NCBI GenBank assembly: GCA_016195765.1 | Contig: JACPYZ010000051.1 | Span: 1 to 14,494 of the forward strand | DNA from: Candidatus Curtissbacteria bacterium | GTDB taxonomy: Bacteria; Patescibacteriota; Microgenomatia; Curtissbacterales; GWA2-41-24 | Direction: 5' to 3' | DNA length: 14,494 bases | The notes under the pieces: model-generated | Told to the model about the DNA's origin: nothing | Databases searched by the model: none | Seen by the model: the letters and a program-made list of their open reading frames with translations, nothing else | In this document: positions 6,027-12,293 of the stretch, one piece after another | Layout: the number at the start of each line of letters is the position of its first letter | Numbering within the stretch: position 1 is the stretch's first letter | Position numbers and translations under genes: made by a program

Positions 6027-6953
6027 TTAAACTTCGCTTGAAGCTGCAGTTTGCAGATCGCTGATTATTTTGTCGATATTGCCATCCATAATCGATTCCA
6101 AATTACTCCAGTTTTTCTTTATACGATGATCGGTGACTCTGTCCTGGGGGAAATTATAAGTGCGGATTTTTTCGGAACGATCGCCAGAACCTAGTTGGCT
6201 TTGTCTTGCGCTCCCGTGCTGAGCTTGAATTTTTTCTTCCTCCATTTGGTAAAGACGAGATCTTAAAAGATTTAAGGCAATTTCCCGGTTTTGCCCCTGG
6301 TATCTTTCTGTTGAAACTTTAACAATCAAACCAGAAGGGACGTGTTTTAGGCGTACGGCAGTCGAGACCTTATTCACATTTTGACCGCCATGACCGCCCG
6401 AACGAAAAGCTTCAAATTCTATATCTTCCGGGCGAATTTCAACCTGCGTCGGGGCCACTTCTGGCAAGACAGCAACTGTTGCGGTCGAGGTATGGATTCT
6501 ACCGCCACTTTCGGTTTTTGGTACGCGTTGAACACGGTGAACTCCCGATTCCCACCTAAGTTTTCCAAACACATCATCGCCCGTAATTTTTGCAGTAACT
6601 TCTTTAAGATTGCCGATGCCCCCTTCGTTTTTGTCCAGTTCCTCTATTTTCCACTTTTGGTTTGCAGCGTAACGAGTGTACATACGATAAAGTTCGCTTG
6701 CAAAAAGTCCGGCTTCGTCTCCGCCTGCTGCTGCTCTGATTTCTAGAATCGCAGAATCACCAACTATTTGGTTGGAATCGTCTGCTGCCGAGTTTCCATT
6801 CAGTGCATTTTCCAGTACCAACTTTTGTTCTTCAAGCTGTCTGATTTCTTCAGCGGCCAGTTCGGCCATTGTCGGATCACTTTCAACCAGCGCTTTGTTT
6901 TCCGCAATTTTTGCTTCTAGTTCTGCAATTTGTTGTTTTAAATAATCGCTCAT
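6027..6953 (-). CDS. prfA: Peptide chain release factor 1
   Basis: RF1 reads UAA and UAG and triggers peptide release. The stop-recognition segment GVHRVQRVPKTESGGRIHTS (138-156) has the RF1-type PxT motif (Pro145-Lys-Thr147) rather than the SPF motif of RF2. The catalytic GGQ (189-191) lies in FRSGGHGGQNVNK. The C-terminal part with LGSGDRSEKIRTYNFPQDRV is typical. At 308 residues it is about 50 shorter than E. coli RF1 (360). The loss is in helical domain 1: only about 65 residues precede the AILEIRAAAGGDEA segment. No upstream start is possible, because TAA occurs nine codons before the ATG in frame. It lies downstream of rpmE, a common pairing. prmC, often next to prfA, is not adjacent. 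Confidence 0.95.
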   Translation of the reverse strand: MSDYLKQQIAELEAKIAENKALVESDPTMAELAAEEIRQLEEQKLVLENALNGNSAADDSNQIVGDSAILEIRAAAGGDEAGLFASELYRMYTRYAANQKWKIEELDKNEGGIGNLKEVTAKITGDDVFGKLRWESGVHRVQRVPKTESGGRIHTSTATVAVLPEVAPTQVEIRPEDIEFEAFRSGGHGGQNVNKVSTAVRLKHVPSGLIVKVSTERYQGQNREIALNLLRSRLYQMEEEKIQAQHGSARQSQLGSGDRSEKIRTYNFPQDRVTDHRIKKNWSNLESIMDGNIDKIISDLQTAASSEV

Positions 6954-6959
6954 AAAAAT

Positions 6960-6965
6960 AGTATA
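6960..6965 (-). promoter_or_regulatory. -10 box of prfA, leaderless type
   Basis: On the minus strand TATACT (6965-6960) is 6 bases before the prfA ATG, which would put +1 on the start codon. There is no Shine-Dalgarno sequence and no good -35 box. prfA may also be transcribed from the rpmE promoter, since rpmE ends only 47 bases upstream. Confidence 0.45.
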
Positions 6966-7000
6966 TGGTATTTGTACTTACTACCGAGAGTGCTGGCTAT

Positions 7001-7312
7001 CTAAGAGGATGCTTGCTTTTTAGCAAGCTCGATCATCTCACGAAGAGAATTGGGGCGAACTCGTTCTTGTTTTTCTTCGACTTTTTTAATTGTTTGGGCT
7101 TTAATTTCTTTGGCTTTTTCCTGTTTTTTCTGGAACTTTTCAACGCGTCCCAAAGTATCCACAAATTTCATTTCGCCTGTAAAAAATGGGTGGCACTTAT
7201 AACAAACGTCGACTTTGATCTCTGGCATTGTTGCGCCGGTTGTGAACGAATTGCCACAAGCGCAAGTTACTTTTGCATCGTCGAAATATTGAGGATGAAT
7301 GCCTTGTTTCAT
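7001..7312 (-). CDS. rpmE: 50S ribosomal protein L31, zinc-binding type, with C-terminal extension
   Basis: bL31 bridges the 50S central protuberance and the 30S head. The start MKQGIHPQY and the motif VCYKCHPFFTG are diagnostic. Cys17, Cys19, Cys37 and Cys40 form the zinc site of the Cys-containing L31 type. The protein is 103 residues against about 66-70 in E. coli. Residues from about 62 on form a Lys/Glu-rich, probably helical tail. The reading frame stays open upstream to 7456, but that stretch overlaps the transporter gene and has no L31 similarity. The ATG at 7312 has a Shine-Dalgarno-like AAAGGG 9 bases upstream and a promoter just before that. A hairpin (7011-7028) lies inside the last codons but has no T-run. 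Confidence 0.95.
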   Translation of the reverse strand: MKQGIHPQYFDDAKVTCACGNSFTTGATMPEIKVDVCYKCHPFFTGEMKFVDTLGRVEKFQKKQEKAKEIKAQTIKKVEEKQERVRPNSLREMIELAKKQASS

Positions 7313-7340
7313 GATTGTTTGCCCTTTCAAGTTGAAGGTC

Positions 7341-7370
7341 ATTTTATCAGAAAACCGTTGTTTTTGACAA
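7341..7370 (-). promoter_or_regulatory. Promoter of rpmE (and probably prfA)
   Basis: On the minus strand TTGTCA (7370-7365) is 18 bases from TAAAAT (7346-7341), which has an extended TG (TGATAAAAT). Transcription would begin near 7334, giving a leader of about 22 bases that contains the AAAGGG ribosome site. The promoter lies within 30 bases of the transporter gene's end. Confidence 0.65.
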
Positions 7371-7373
7371 GCT

Positions 7374-8273
7374 CTACTTTTGTTTGGTGTACAAAGGGTG
7401 TGCTTTGCGATGATATTCCACCAAAACGACAGCTGCTGCAATAAATAAGGCGCCAATAAAAAGCTGCGAAGTAATTGTTTCTGAGAGTAATATCACGGCT
7501 AGAATCGCGCCCGATATTGGGTCAAGATAGAAGAAAAAAGAAGCCTCGGTGGCGCCCAATTTAGAGAGACCTTTCATCCAAGCCCAGTAGGCAATAACAG
7601 AGGCAAAAATAATACCGTAGATAATGCCGAGAAGACCGCTCGTTGTGACCTTATTGGTCCAGGCTGGATTTTGTAAAAACTCAAAAACAGCAAAAGGGAA
7701 AAATGTTAGGGCGCCGATTGCGGTTGAATAAAAAGTGATCGTAATCGGATCATAAATTTTTAGTAATTTTTTCGAACTCAATTCGTAGAAAACCCAGCTA
7801 AGGGAAGAAAGCAGTAAAAGCAAGTTGCCCGCAAGTTCGATTAGATTGAAGCCAGTGCTTGGCATGCCAATTATAATAACGACTCCCAAAAGAGCAATAA
7901 TTGTCGCGATTGTAATTTTGCGATGTAATTTTTCTCTTAGAAAAATATGCGAAGCTAGCAGTGTAAAAATTGGAGTTGTTGCCACTAGCAGGGCGGCATT
8001 GATGGCGGGGGCATACTTTAAGCCGAAGAAAAAGAAAGTTAAATTGAAAGTCGTGCCCGCCAAAGTGGCGACTATTATGTTTTTAAAATCGCGGGGTTCA
8101 ACATGAAGTTTTCTAATTGTAAAGAAGACCAATACAAAAGTGGCAAAAAACATTCTTATAAAGGCGAGGGAAAATGGCGGAACTTCCTGCAGAGTTAGTT
8201 TCATCACAGCAGGTGTGGCGCCCCAAATTAAAGTTGCCAAAATAATTAGTAGAGTGGCAGAACGAAGTTTCAC
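7374..8273 (-). CDS. EamA/DMT-superfamily transporter
   Basis: This is an integral membrane protein of the drug/metabolite transporter superfamily, which usually exports amino acids, metabolites or toxic compounds. The substrate cannot be read from sequence. About ten hydrophobic segments form two EamA repeats, roughly residues 5-135 and 150-288. The first begins TLLIILATLIWGATPAVMKL. The second carries LGATEASFFFYLDPISGAIL, typical of the family. The start is probably the GTG at 8273, whose last bases form the TGA of hisS (GTGA overlap), a classic coupled start. A TTG three codons upstream is the alternative. It is co-transcribed with hisS, but no functional link is evident. Length 299 is normal. 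Confidence 0.9.
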   Translation of the reverse strand: MKLRSATLLIILATLIWGATPAVMKLTLQEVPPFSLAFIRMFFATFVLVFFTIRKLHVEPRDFKNIIVATLAGTTFNLTFFFFGLKYAPAINAALLVATTPIFTLLASHIFLREKLHRKITIATIIALLGVVIIIGMPSTGFNLIELAGNLLLLLSSLSWVFYELSSKKLLKIYDPITITFYSTAIGALTFFPFAVFEFLQNPAWTNKVTTSGLLGIIYGIIFASVIAYWAWMKGLSKLGATEASFFFYLDPISGAILAVILLSETITSQLFIGALFIAAAVVLVEYHRKAHPLYTKQK

Positions 8274-9217
8274 GGAAGACAATCTATAAGGCGGTCAAGG
8301 CCAAAGGAAAAACCAACAGCAGGTATTTGGCGTTTTGCGAATGCTCCAATCAGATTATCGTACCTTCCACCAGAGCCGATTGTTAACTCGTCCATTTTGC
8401 CAGTGGGCTTAAGTTCATAAATTGTACCTGTATAGTAATCCAGACCGCGAGCCAGAGTGGGGTCATAGACAAAATCTGGGCCATATTTAAGTCCGTATTT
8501 GTCTCGCAGAATGAAAGCTAGCTTGAACATTTCCATCGAGGGGTGGGATTTATTTACTTCTTCCTCGATTTGGATTTTCAGATCCTCGATTTTCTTAAAA
8601 TAAGTTTTAATATCTTTTTCCGTGTGGCCTTTTTCTGTCAATTCTTTTTTAACGCCGTCTTCACCAATTTTATAGAGTTTATCGATTGCTCTTATAAAAT
8701 CTTGTGGCATGCCTGTGAAGTTATTACGGTCGTTTATAACCATCAGGGCCTTTTTAAGGCCAAGTTTTCTAGTTGCTTCGAGCGCGCAGGCAATTACCTT
8801 GGCATCTTCATCAAGACCACATTCGCTAAAGCCTACCGAGTCAAAATCAAATTGCGTAAATTCTCGGTACCTACCGTGCTGCGGATTTTCGCCGCGGAAT
8901 ACAGAACCTATTTGGTATCTGCGAAAGGGCATAGGCAAAGAAGAATGGGTTGCAATAAAGCGTGCAAGAGGAACTGTTAAATCATAACGCAGGGCCAAAT
9001 TGCGGCCACCGCGGTCTTGAAACTTGTAAATTAACCTTTCTTCCTCACCATATTTTCCAGTCAAGGTTTCTGCAAACTCGATAATTGGAGTTTCAATAGG
9101 AACAAATTCGTATTTTTCCAAAACTTCAACGATTTCGTTTATGGTTTTGCGGCGCTTGGTGGCAAGCTCTGGCAGAATATCGCGAAAGCCTTTTGGGGTA
9201 GGAGGCGCTTTTATCAT
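8270..9217 (-). CDS. hisS: Histidyl-tRNA synthetase lacking the anticodon-binding domain
   Basis: HisRS attaches histidine to tRNA-His. The class II catalytic core is complete: motif 1 region VPIETPIIEF (39-48), motif 2 with FRRYQIGSVFRGE (98-110) and GRYREFTQFDFD (115-126), the histidine-specific LARGLDYYTGT with Arg257, and motif 3 AVGFSFGLDRL (300-310). The protein stops five residues after motif 3, at 315 residues against about 420 normally, so the whole C-terminal anticodon-binding domain is absent. The stop is TGA. Reading through it meets TAA eight codons later, so no missing domain lies in frame. HisZ, which also lacks this domain, is the main alternative. The intact RGLDYYTGT and motif 2 residues and the absence of histidine biosynthesis genes nearby favour HisRS. 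Confidence 0.88.
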   Translation of the reverse strand: MIKAPPTPKGFRDILPELATKRRKTINEIVEVLEKYEFVPIETPIIEFAETLTGKYGEEERLIYKFQDRGGRNLALRYDLTVPLARFIATHSSLPMPFRRYQIGSVFRGENPQHGRYREFTQFDFDSVGFSECGLDEDAKVIACALEATRKLGLKKALMVINDRNNFTGMPQDFIRAIDKLYKIGEDGVKKELTEKGHTEKDIKTYFKKIEDLKIQIEEEVNKSHPSMEMFKLAFILRDKYGLKYGPDFVYDPTLARGLDYYTGTIYELKPTGKMDELTIGSGGRYDNLIGAFAKRQIPAVGFSFGLDRLIDCLP

Positions 9218-9225
9218 ATGTTAAT

Positions 9226-9254
9226 AGTATACAGTGCCATGCGGTCCTGACCAA
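9226..9254 (-). promoter_or_regulatory. Promoter of hisS, leaderless type
   Basis: On the minus strand TTGGTC (9254-9249) and TATACT (9231-9226) are 17 bases apart, and the -10 box is 8 bases from the ATG at 9217. The mRNA would carry a leader of about 2 nucleotides. No Shine-Dalgarno sequence is present. The near-palindrome GGTCCTGACC (9243-9252) overlaps the -35 box. Confidence 0.6.
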
Positions 9255-9276
9255 TAGTATTTGATAGGGGCTTTTG

Positions 9277-9462
9277 TTAAGGAAGAACGTATATTAAATT
9301 AATCAAATTATCATTGTCACTTTTGCCAAATATGACGATGGCGTTTTTGTCTTTTAAAATGTCAGCTGGCCTTGCGTCTTTGCCATCAACTGCGATATCT
9401 GTATTTTTAGTAATGTGGTAGGTTTCATTTTTATGTACGAAGTATTTGTACTTTGTCGGCAA
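9277..9462 (-). CDS. DUF5666-like fragment, possible frameshifted tail of the upstream gene
   Basis: This 61-codon reading frame overlaps the end of the next gene upstream by 32 bases in another frame, and can only start at a TTG immediately after a TAA. Its product (NETYHITKNTDIAVDG, ADILKDKNAIVIFG, NLINLIYVL) resembles the second half of a DUF5666-type beta repeat. It parallels the end of the neighbouring protein, RIGDFVIAFG and SIIADKVQIL. It therefore looks like the continuation of one multi-repeat protein separated by a +1 shift, through mutation, sequencing or assembly error, or recoding. An independent small gene is less likely, because there is no ribosome site and a TTG start. Confidence that it is coding is moderate. 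Whether it is a separate gene is doubtful. Confidence 0.45.
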   Translation of the reverse strand: MPTKYKYFVHKNETYHITKNTDIAVDGKDARPADILKDKNAIVIFGKSDNDNLINLIYVLP

Positions 9463-10096
9463 TTATCGAATCGCTATTTTCGCCTTTTTCTGGTGGGTTG
9501 CCAAAAGCAATCACAAAGTCTCCGATTCTAACACTTTGAATTTGTGAACTGGTTGTTGCTTCGTCTTGCTCTTTGGGGATATCAAATTGGGTACTCTTGC
9601 CGGTGCGCACACTAGCGTCGCCACCTGCTGTACCTAGTGTGATTAGGGTATCGAATATAGATTTTACAGACCCCGCAAAAACTTTTTTGCTGCTTTGGTT
9701 GGGGTCAAGAAAGTAAGTCAAAGTTTTTTGCTCGGCTGTTTTTAAGTCTTGAGTGATGCCTGCCAGAACTATCTGGTTCAAACCCTTGGTTGCTGTGAAG
9801 GGAACTTCAAAGTTTGTGTTTGGGTTTACTTTAATAATGGTTGCCGAATCGTTTGTATAGACAGCGAGAAAGTTGTAGGCGCCAGTCTTGCCCTTTATTT
9901 TAATTGCGGCAGTTTTCAAAATGGTTCCATCGGGTGGGTCGATTGCGCTTGGGTCCTGAAGAGTCGCTGCGTGGGTGCCTTCAATTTTTGTGTTTGCCGG
10001 GGTTGCCTGTTTGCGCTGAGGTTGCAGAGTCCAAAGCCAGACCATTAGACCAACTAGAAGTGAGAGACAAACGATACCGAGTACCAGCTTCTTCAT
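9431..10096 (-). CDS. Membrane-anchored Ig-like and DUF5666-like surface protein
   Basis: No named gene is recognised. From the ATG at 10096 the product has 221 residues. MKKLVLGIVCLSLLVGLMVW is a signal peptide or N-terminal anchor, so the rest should be outside the membrane. Residues about 53-132 resemble the Ig-like domain seen in bacterial surface proteins (PPDGTILKTAAIKIKGKTG, NFEVPF, KGLNQIVLAGITQDL). Residues about 141-219 resemble a DUF5666 beta domain (GSVKSIFDTLITLGT, VRIGDFVIAFG, SIIADKVQIL). The reading frame also contains an ATG at 10105 and a GTG at 10117, but the promoter position favours 10096. It ends in TAA while similar sequence continues in another frame downstream. A role in envelope structure or attachment is inference. 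Confidence 0.7.
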   Translation of the reverse strand: MKKLVLGIVCLSLLVGLMVWLWTLQPQRKQATPANTKIEGTHAATLQDPSAIDPPDGTILKTAAIKIKGKTGAYNFLAVYTNDSATIIKVNPNTNFEVPFTATKGLNQIVLAGITQDLKTAEQKTLTYFLDPNQSSKKVFAGSVKSIFDTLITLGTAGGDASVRTGKSTQFDIPKEQDEATTSSQIQSVRIGDFVIAFGNPPEKGENSDSIIADKVQILRT

Positions 10097-10107
10097 TGTG
10101 CGCATCA

Positions 10108-10136
10108 AGGTTATCACGACATGCCTGATGTATCAA
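10108..10136 (-). promoter_or_regulatory. Promoter of the Ig-like/DUF5666-like gene
   Basis: On the minus strand TTGATA (10136-10131) and TAACCT (10113-10108) are 17 bases apart, with an extended TG (TGATAACCT). The -10 box is weak in its middle bases. Initiation about 7 bases on gives a leader of about 5 bases before the ATG at 10096, and lies downstream of the alternative starts. Confidence 0.4.
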
Positions 10137-10183
10137 GAGGAAGTGCCGTTTTCATTTTTAATATATGAAGTGCTTGATCGGTG

Positions 10184-10192
10184 TGATATTAT
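10184..10192 (+). promoter_or_regulatory. Extended -10 promoter of the metallo-hydrolase/dnaB pair
   Basis: TGATATTAT contains an extended TG and a TATTAT box (10187-10192). No good -35 box is seen 16-18 bases upstream. Transcription would start near 10199, leaving a leader of about 25 bases that includes a ribosome site. Confidence 0.5.
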
Positions 10193-10199
10193 CTTTAGG

Positions 10200-10217
10200 C
10201 CCCACGCAAACAAGGGG
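10200..10217 (+). promoter_or_regulatory. Shine-Dalgarno sequence within a possible 5'-terminal hairpin
   Basis: AAGGGG (10212-10217) is 6 bases before the ATG at 10224 and is a plausible ribosome site. Its four G residues can pair with CCCC at 10200-10203, the predicted extreme 5' end of the mRNA, across a 10-base loop. The stem is only 4 pairs, so an effect on translation is speculative. Confidence 0.35.
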
Positions 10218-10223
10218 TAAACT

Positions 10224-10886
10224 ATGGTAGATATTTGGTTCCAAGGACAAGCATGTTTTAAGGTTAAGGGCAAAACGACCACACTCGTTTTTGATCCTTA
10301 CGATGATGTTTATACTGGCTTACCCAAGCTAAAAGTCGATGCCGATATTGTTTGCATTACTCACGACCATCCAGATCACAATAACAGCAAAATTGTAAAG
10401 GGAGTGAACGAAGGTGAGGACCCTTTTGTGATAGCGGGTCCCGGGGAATACGAGAAAAAAGGCATAAATATTGTCGGAGTGGCTTCTTACCACGATGAAA
10501 AAGAAGGTGCCGATCGTGGCCGCAACACGATTTATGTGGCAACTGTCGATGAAGTAAATATTGTTCATCTTGGCGATTTAGGCCAAAAGAAATTAACTCA
10601 AGAACAAGTTTCCGAACTCAGCACTTGCGATATTCTGCTGATACCTGTTGGTGGTGTTTACACAATTTCGGCAACAGACGCGCCAGATATTATTGCCCAG
10701 CTCGAACCCAAAGTGATTATCCCGATGCACTACAAATTGCCGGGTCTTAAGTATGATCTTGCGCCAGTTGATGAGTTTTTGAAGGTGATGGGCAAGGAAA
10801 GCACAGAAAAGGTTACCAAATATTCAATTTCAACGGATAAACTTCCAGAAGAGCCGGAAATAGTTTTGCTGGATCCACAAGCATAA
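10224..10886 (+). CDS. UlaG-like metallo-beta-lactamase-fold hydrolase
   Basis: This is a cytosolic metal-dependent hydrolase of the UlaG/UPF0173 branch of the metallo-beta-lactamase fold. The metal site is visible: THDHPDH with His47, His49, Asp51 and His52, then His115 and Asp118 in VHLGDLG, and His169 in IPMHYK. The fold begins VDIWFQGQACFKVKG and continues with LVFDPYD, as in the family. Length 220 is typical. Relatives include L-ascorbate-6-phosphate lactonase, but nothing here indicates ascorbate metabolism, and the substrate is unknown. dnaB begins 28 bases after its stop on the same strand, so the two are probably co-transcribed. That pairing suggests no shared pathway. Confidence 0.87.
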   Translation: MVDIWFQGQACFKVKGKTTTLVFDPYDDVYTGLPKLKVDADIVCITHDHPDHNNSKIVKGVNEGEDPFVIAGPGEYEKKGINIVGVASYHDEKEGADRGRNTIYVATVDEVNIVHLGDLGQKKLTQEQVSELSTCDILLIPVGGVYTISATDAPDIIAQLEPKVIIPMHYKLPGLKYDLAPVDEFLKVMGKESTEKVTKYSISTDKLPEEPEIVLLDPQA

Positions 10887-10914
10887 AGTAACAGCGCCTT
10901 TTTGCCAAAAAGAC

Positions 10915-12273
10915 ATGCCAAAAACAATTACTGGGAAAATCCCACCACAAGATTTAGAGGCCGAAAAATCCATCATCGGGGCGGTGCTTCTTGATCGTGA
11001 TGCCATTATTTCGATCGCACAAGTTTTAAGGCCAGAACATTTTTATAAACAAGCCCATGCAGACATTTTTCAGGCAATTCTAGCTTTGTTTGAAAGGCGT
11101 GAACCGATAGACTTGATCACACTTACCGCTGCTCTCAAAAGCCAGGGAAGATTCGATGATGTTGGCGGGGCTGCTTATTTGGCACAGCTAGCGTCTGGCG
11201 TTCCAACTGCCGCCCACATTACCCAATACGCGCAAATTGTCAGAAGTCATGCGGTCAAACGCAGATTAATCTCAACCGCTGCAAAAATTTCGGAAACAGC
11301 ATTTGATGAAACGATCGACACGAGAACGATTTTAGATGAAACCGAACAAGCGGTTTTTTCGCTATCGCAAGAACAGCTAAAGCAAAACTTCACGGCGTTA
11401 AAAGATGCGCTGGCAGAAAGCTTTGACAGGTTAGACGAACTTCACAAAAAAGCGGGCGGTTTGCGTGGGGTGCCCACCGGCTTCTGGGATTTGGATAGCA
11501 AGCTTGCCGGTTTGCAAGATTCTAATCTGATTATTTTAGCGTCGCGTCCTGGCCAAGGTAAAACATCTTTGGCTTTGAATATTGCCTCTCACGTTGCCGT
11601 TAAAGAAGGGTTGCCTGTTGGAATATTCTCACTAGAAATGAGCAAGGAGGAACTAGTTGATAGACTTTTGGTTTCCCAAAGCGATTTAGATTCATGGAAA
11701 CTTAAAACTGGTAGGTTGGATGACGAAGACTTTGATCGTTTGCAAGAAGCGATGGGCGTTTTGGCAGACGCGCCGATTTTTATAGACGATACACCGGCTG
11801 CCAATATTTTGGAAATGCGCACTAAGGCAAGAAGGCTCCAAGTGGAACATGGCTTGTCTCTTTTGATTGTTGATTATTTGCAACTTATTCACGGTCGTAA
11901 TTTGGAAAACCGTGTTCAAGAGGTTTCCGAAATTTCGCAAAGCCTGAAGAATTTGGCAAGGGAACTTAAAATTCCCGTGCTTGCTTGTTCGCAGCTTTCG
12001 CGTGCAGTTGAACAGAGGGGTACCAGAAGGCCACAGCTCGCCGATCTGCGTGAATCTGGTGCAATCGAGCAAGATGCCGACGTCGTAATGTTTATCTGGA
12101 GACCAGATGCGGAAAAAATGGAAGAAGTGAAGCTGGACATTCAGAAACACAGAAACGGCCCAACAGGGGAAATAGATTTGGTGTTCAAGGGGGACAAAAC
12201 GAAGTTTTATGGTGTTGATAAACAAAGAGTAGTAAAACCAAAAGACGAAGCAAAGCAGACTGCTGTTTTATAA
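10915..12273 (+). CDS. dnaB: Replicative DNA helicase DnaB
   Basis: DnaB is the hexameric 5'-3' helicase that opens the replication fork and binds primase. The N-terminal domain (about 8-110) starts IPPQDLEAEKSIIGAVLLD, a typical DnaB opening. A linker helix region leads to the RecA-like motor. GVPTGFWDLDSKLAGLQ (185-201) precedes Walker A ASRPGQGKT (209-217; Lys216, Thr217). Walker B is LLIVDYLQL (316-324; Asp320), and the arginine-finger segment is KHRNGPTG (411-418). Length 452 is normal and no intein interrupts the motor. The ATG has no Shine-Dalgarno sequence. The 28-base gap before it contains an inverted repeat, CTTTTT-GCC-AAAAAG (10898-10912), ending 2 bases before the start codon. 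The gene converges with nadR across 20 bases. Confidence 0.97.
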   Translation: MPKTITGKIPPQDLEAEKSIIGAVLLDRDAIISIAQVLRPEHFYKQAHADIFQAILALFERREPIDLITLTAALKSQGRFDDVGGAAYLAQLASGVPTAAHITQYAQIVRSHAVKRRLISTAAKISETAFDETIDTRTILDETEQAVFSLSQEQLKQNFTALKDALAESFDRLDELHKKAGGLRGVPTGFWDLDSKLAGLQDSNLIILASRPGQGKTSLALNIASHVAVKEGLPVGIFSLEMSKEELVDRLLVSQSDLDSWKLKTGRLDDEDFDRLQEAMGVLADAPIFIDDTPAANILEMRTKARRLQVEHGLSLLIVDYLQLIHGRNLENRVQEVSEISQSLKNLARELKIPVLACSQLSRAVEQRGTRRPQLADLRESGAIEQDADVVMFIWRPDAEKMEEVKLDIQKHRNGPTGEIDLVFKGDKTKFYGVDKQRVVKPKDEAKQTAVL

Positions 12274-12293
12274 TGCTTTACTTATGAAAAATA

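Noticed and set aside
7011..7028. Hairpin GCTTGC/GCAAGC as a terminator after rpmE
   Set aside because: It lies inside the last codons of rpmE and is not followed by a T-run on either strand.
7313..7456. In-frame upstream extension of the L31 frame, giving a 151-residue protein
   Set aside because: The extra part overlaps the transporter gene end and the rpmE promoter, and L31 similarity begins exactly at the ATG at 7312.
8255..8275. Recoding of TGA (as in some Candidate Phyla Radiation lineages) to extend HisRS
   Set aside because: Read-through meets TAA after eight codons and adds no domain, and the TGA overlaps the next start as GTGA. The standard code fits all genes.
8270..9217. HisZ, the regulatory subunit of ATP phosphoribosyltransferase
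   Set aside because: The HisRS-specific ARGLDYYTGT and full motif 2 are intact, and no histidine biosynthesis gene is nearby. It is kept as an alternative only.
10898..10912. Inverted repeat CTTTTT-GCC-AAAAAG before dnaB as a terminator
   Set aside because: It is weak and A/T-based with a 3-base loop, and it sits immediately before a start codon with no T-run after it. It may only affect dnaB translation.
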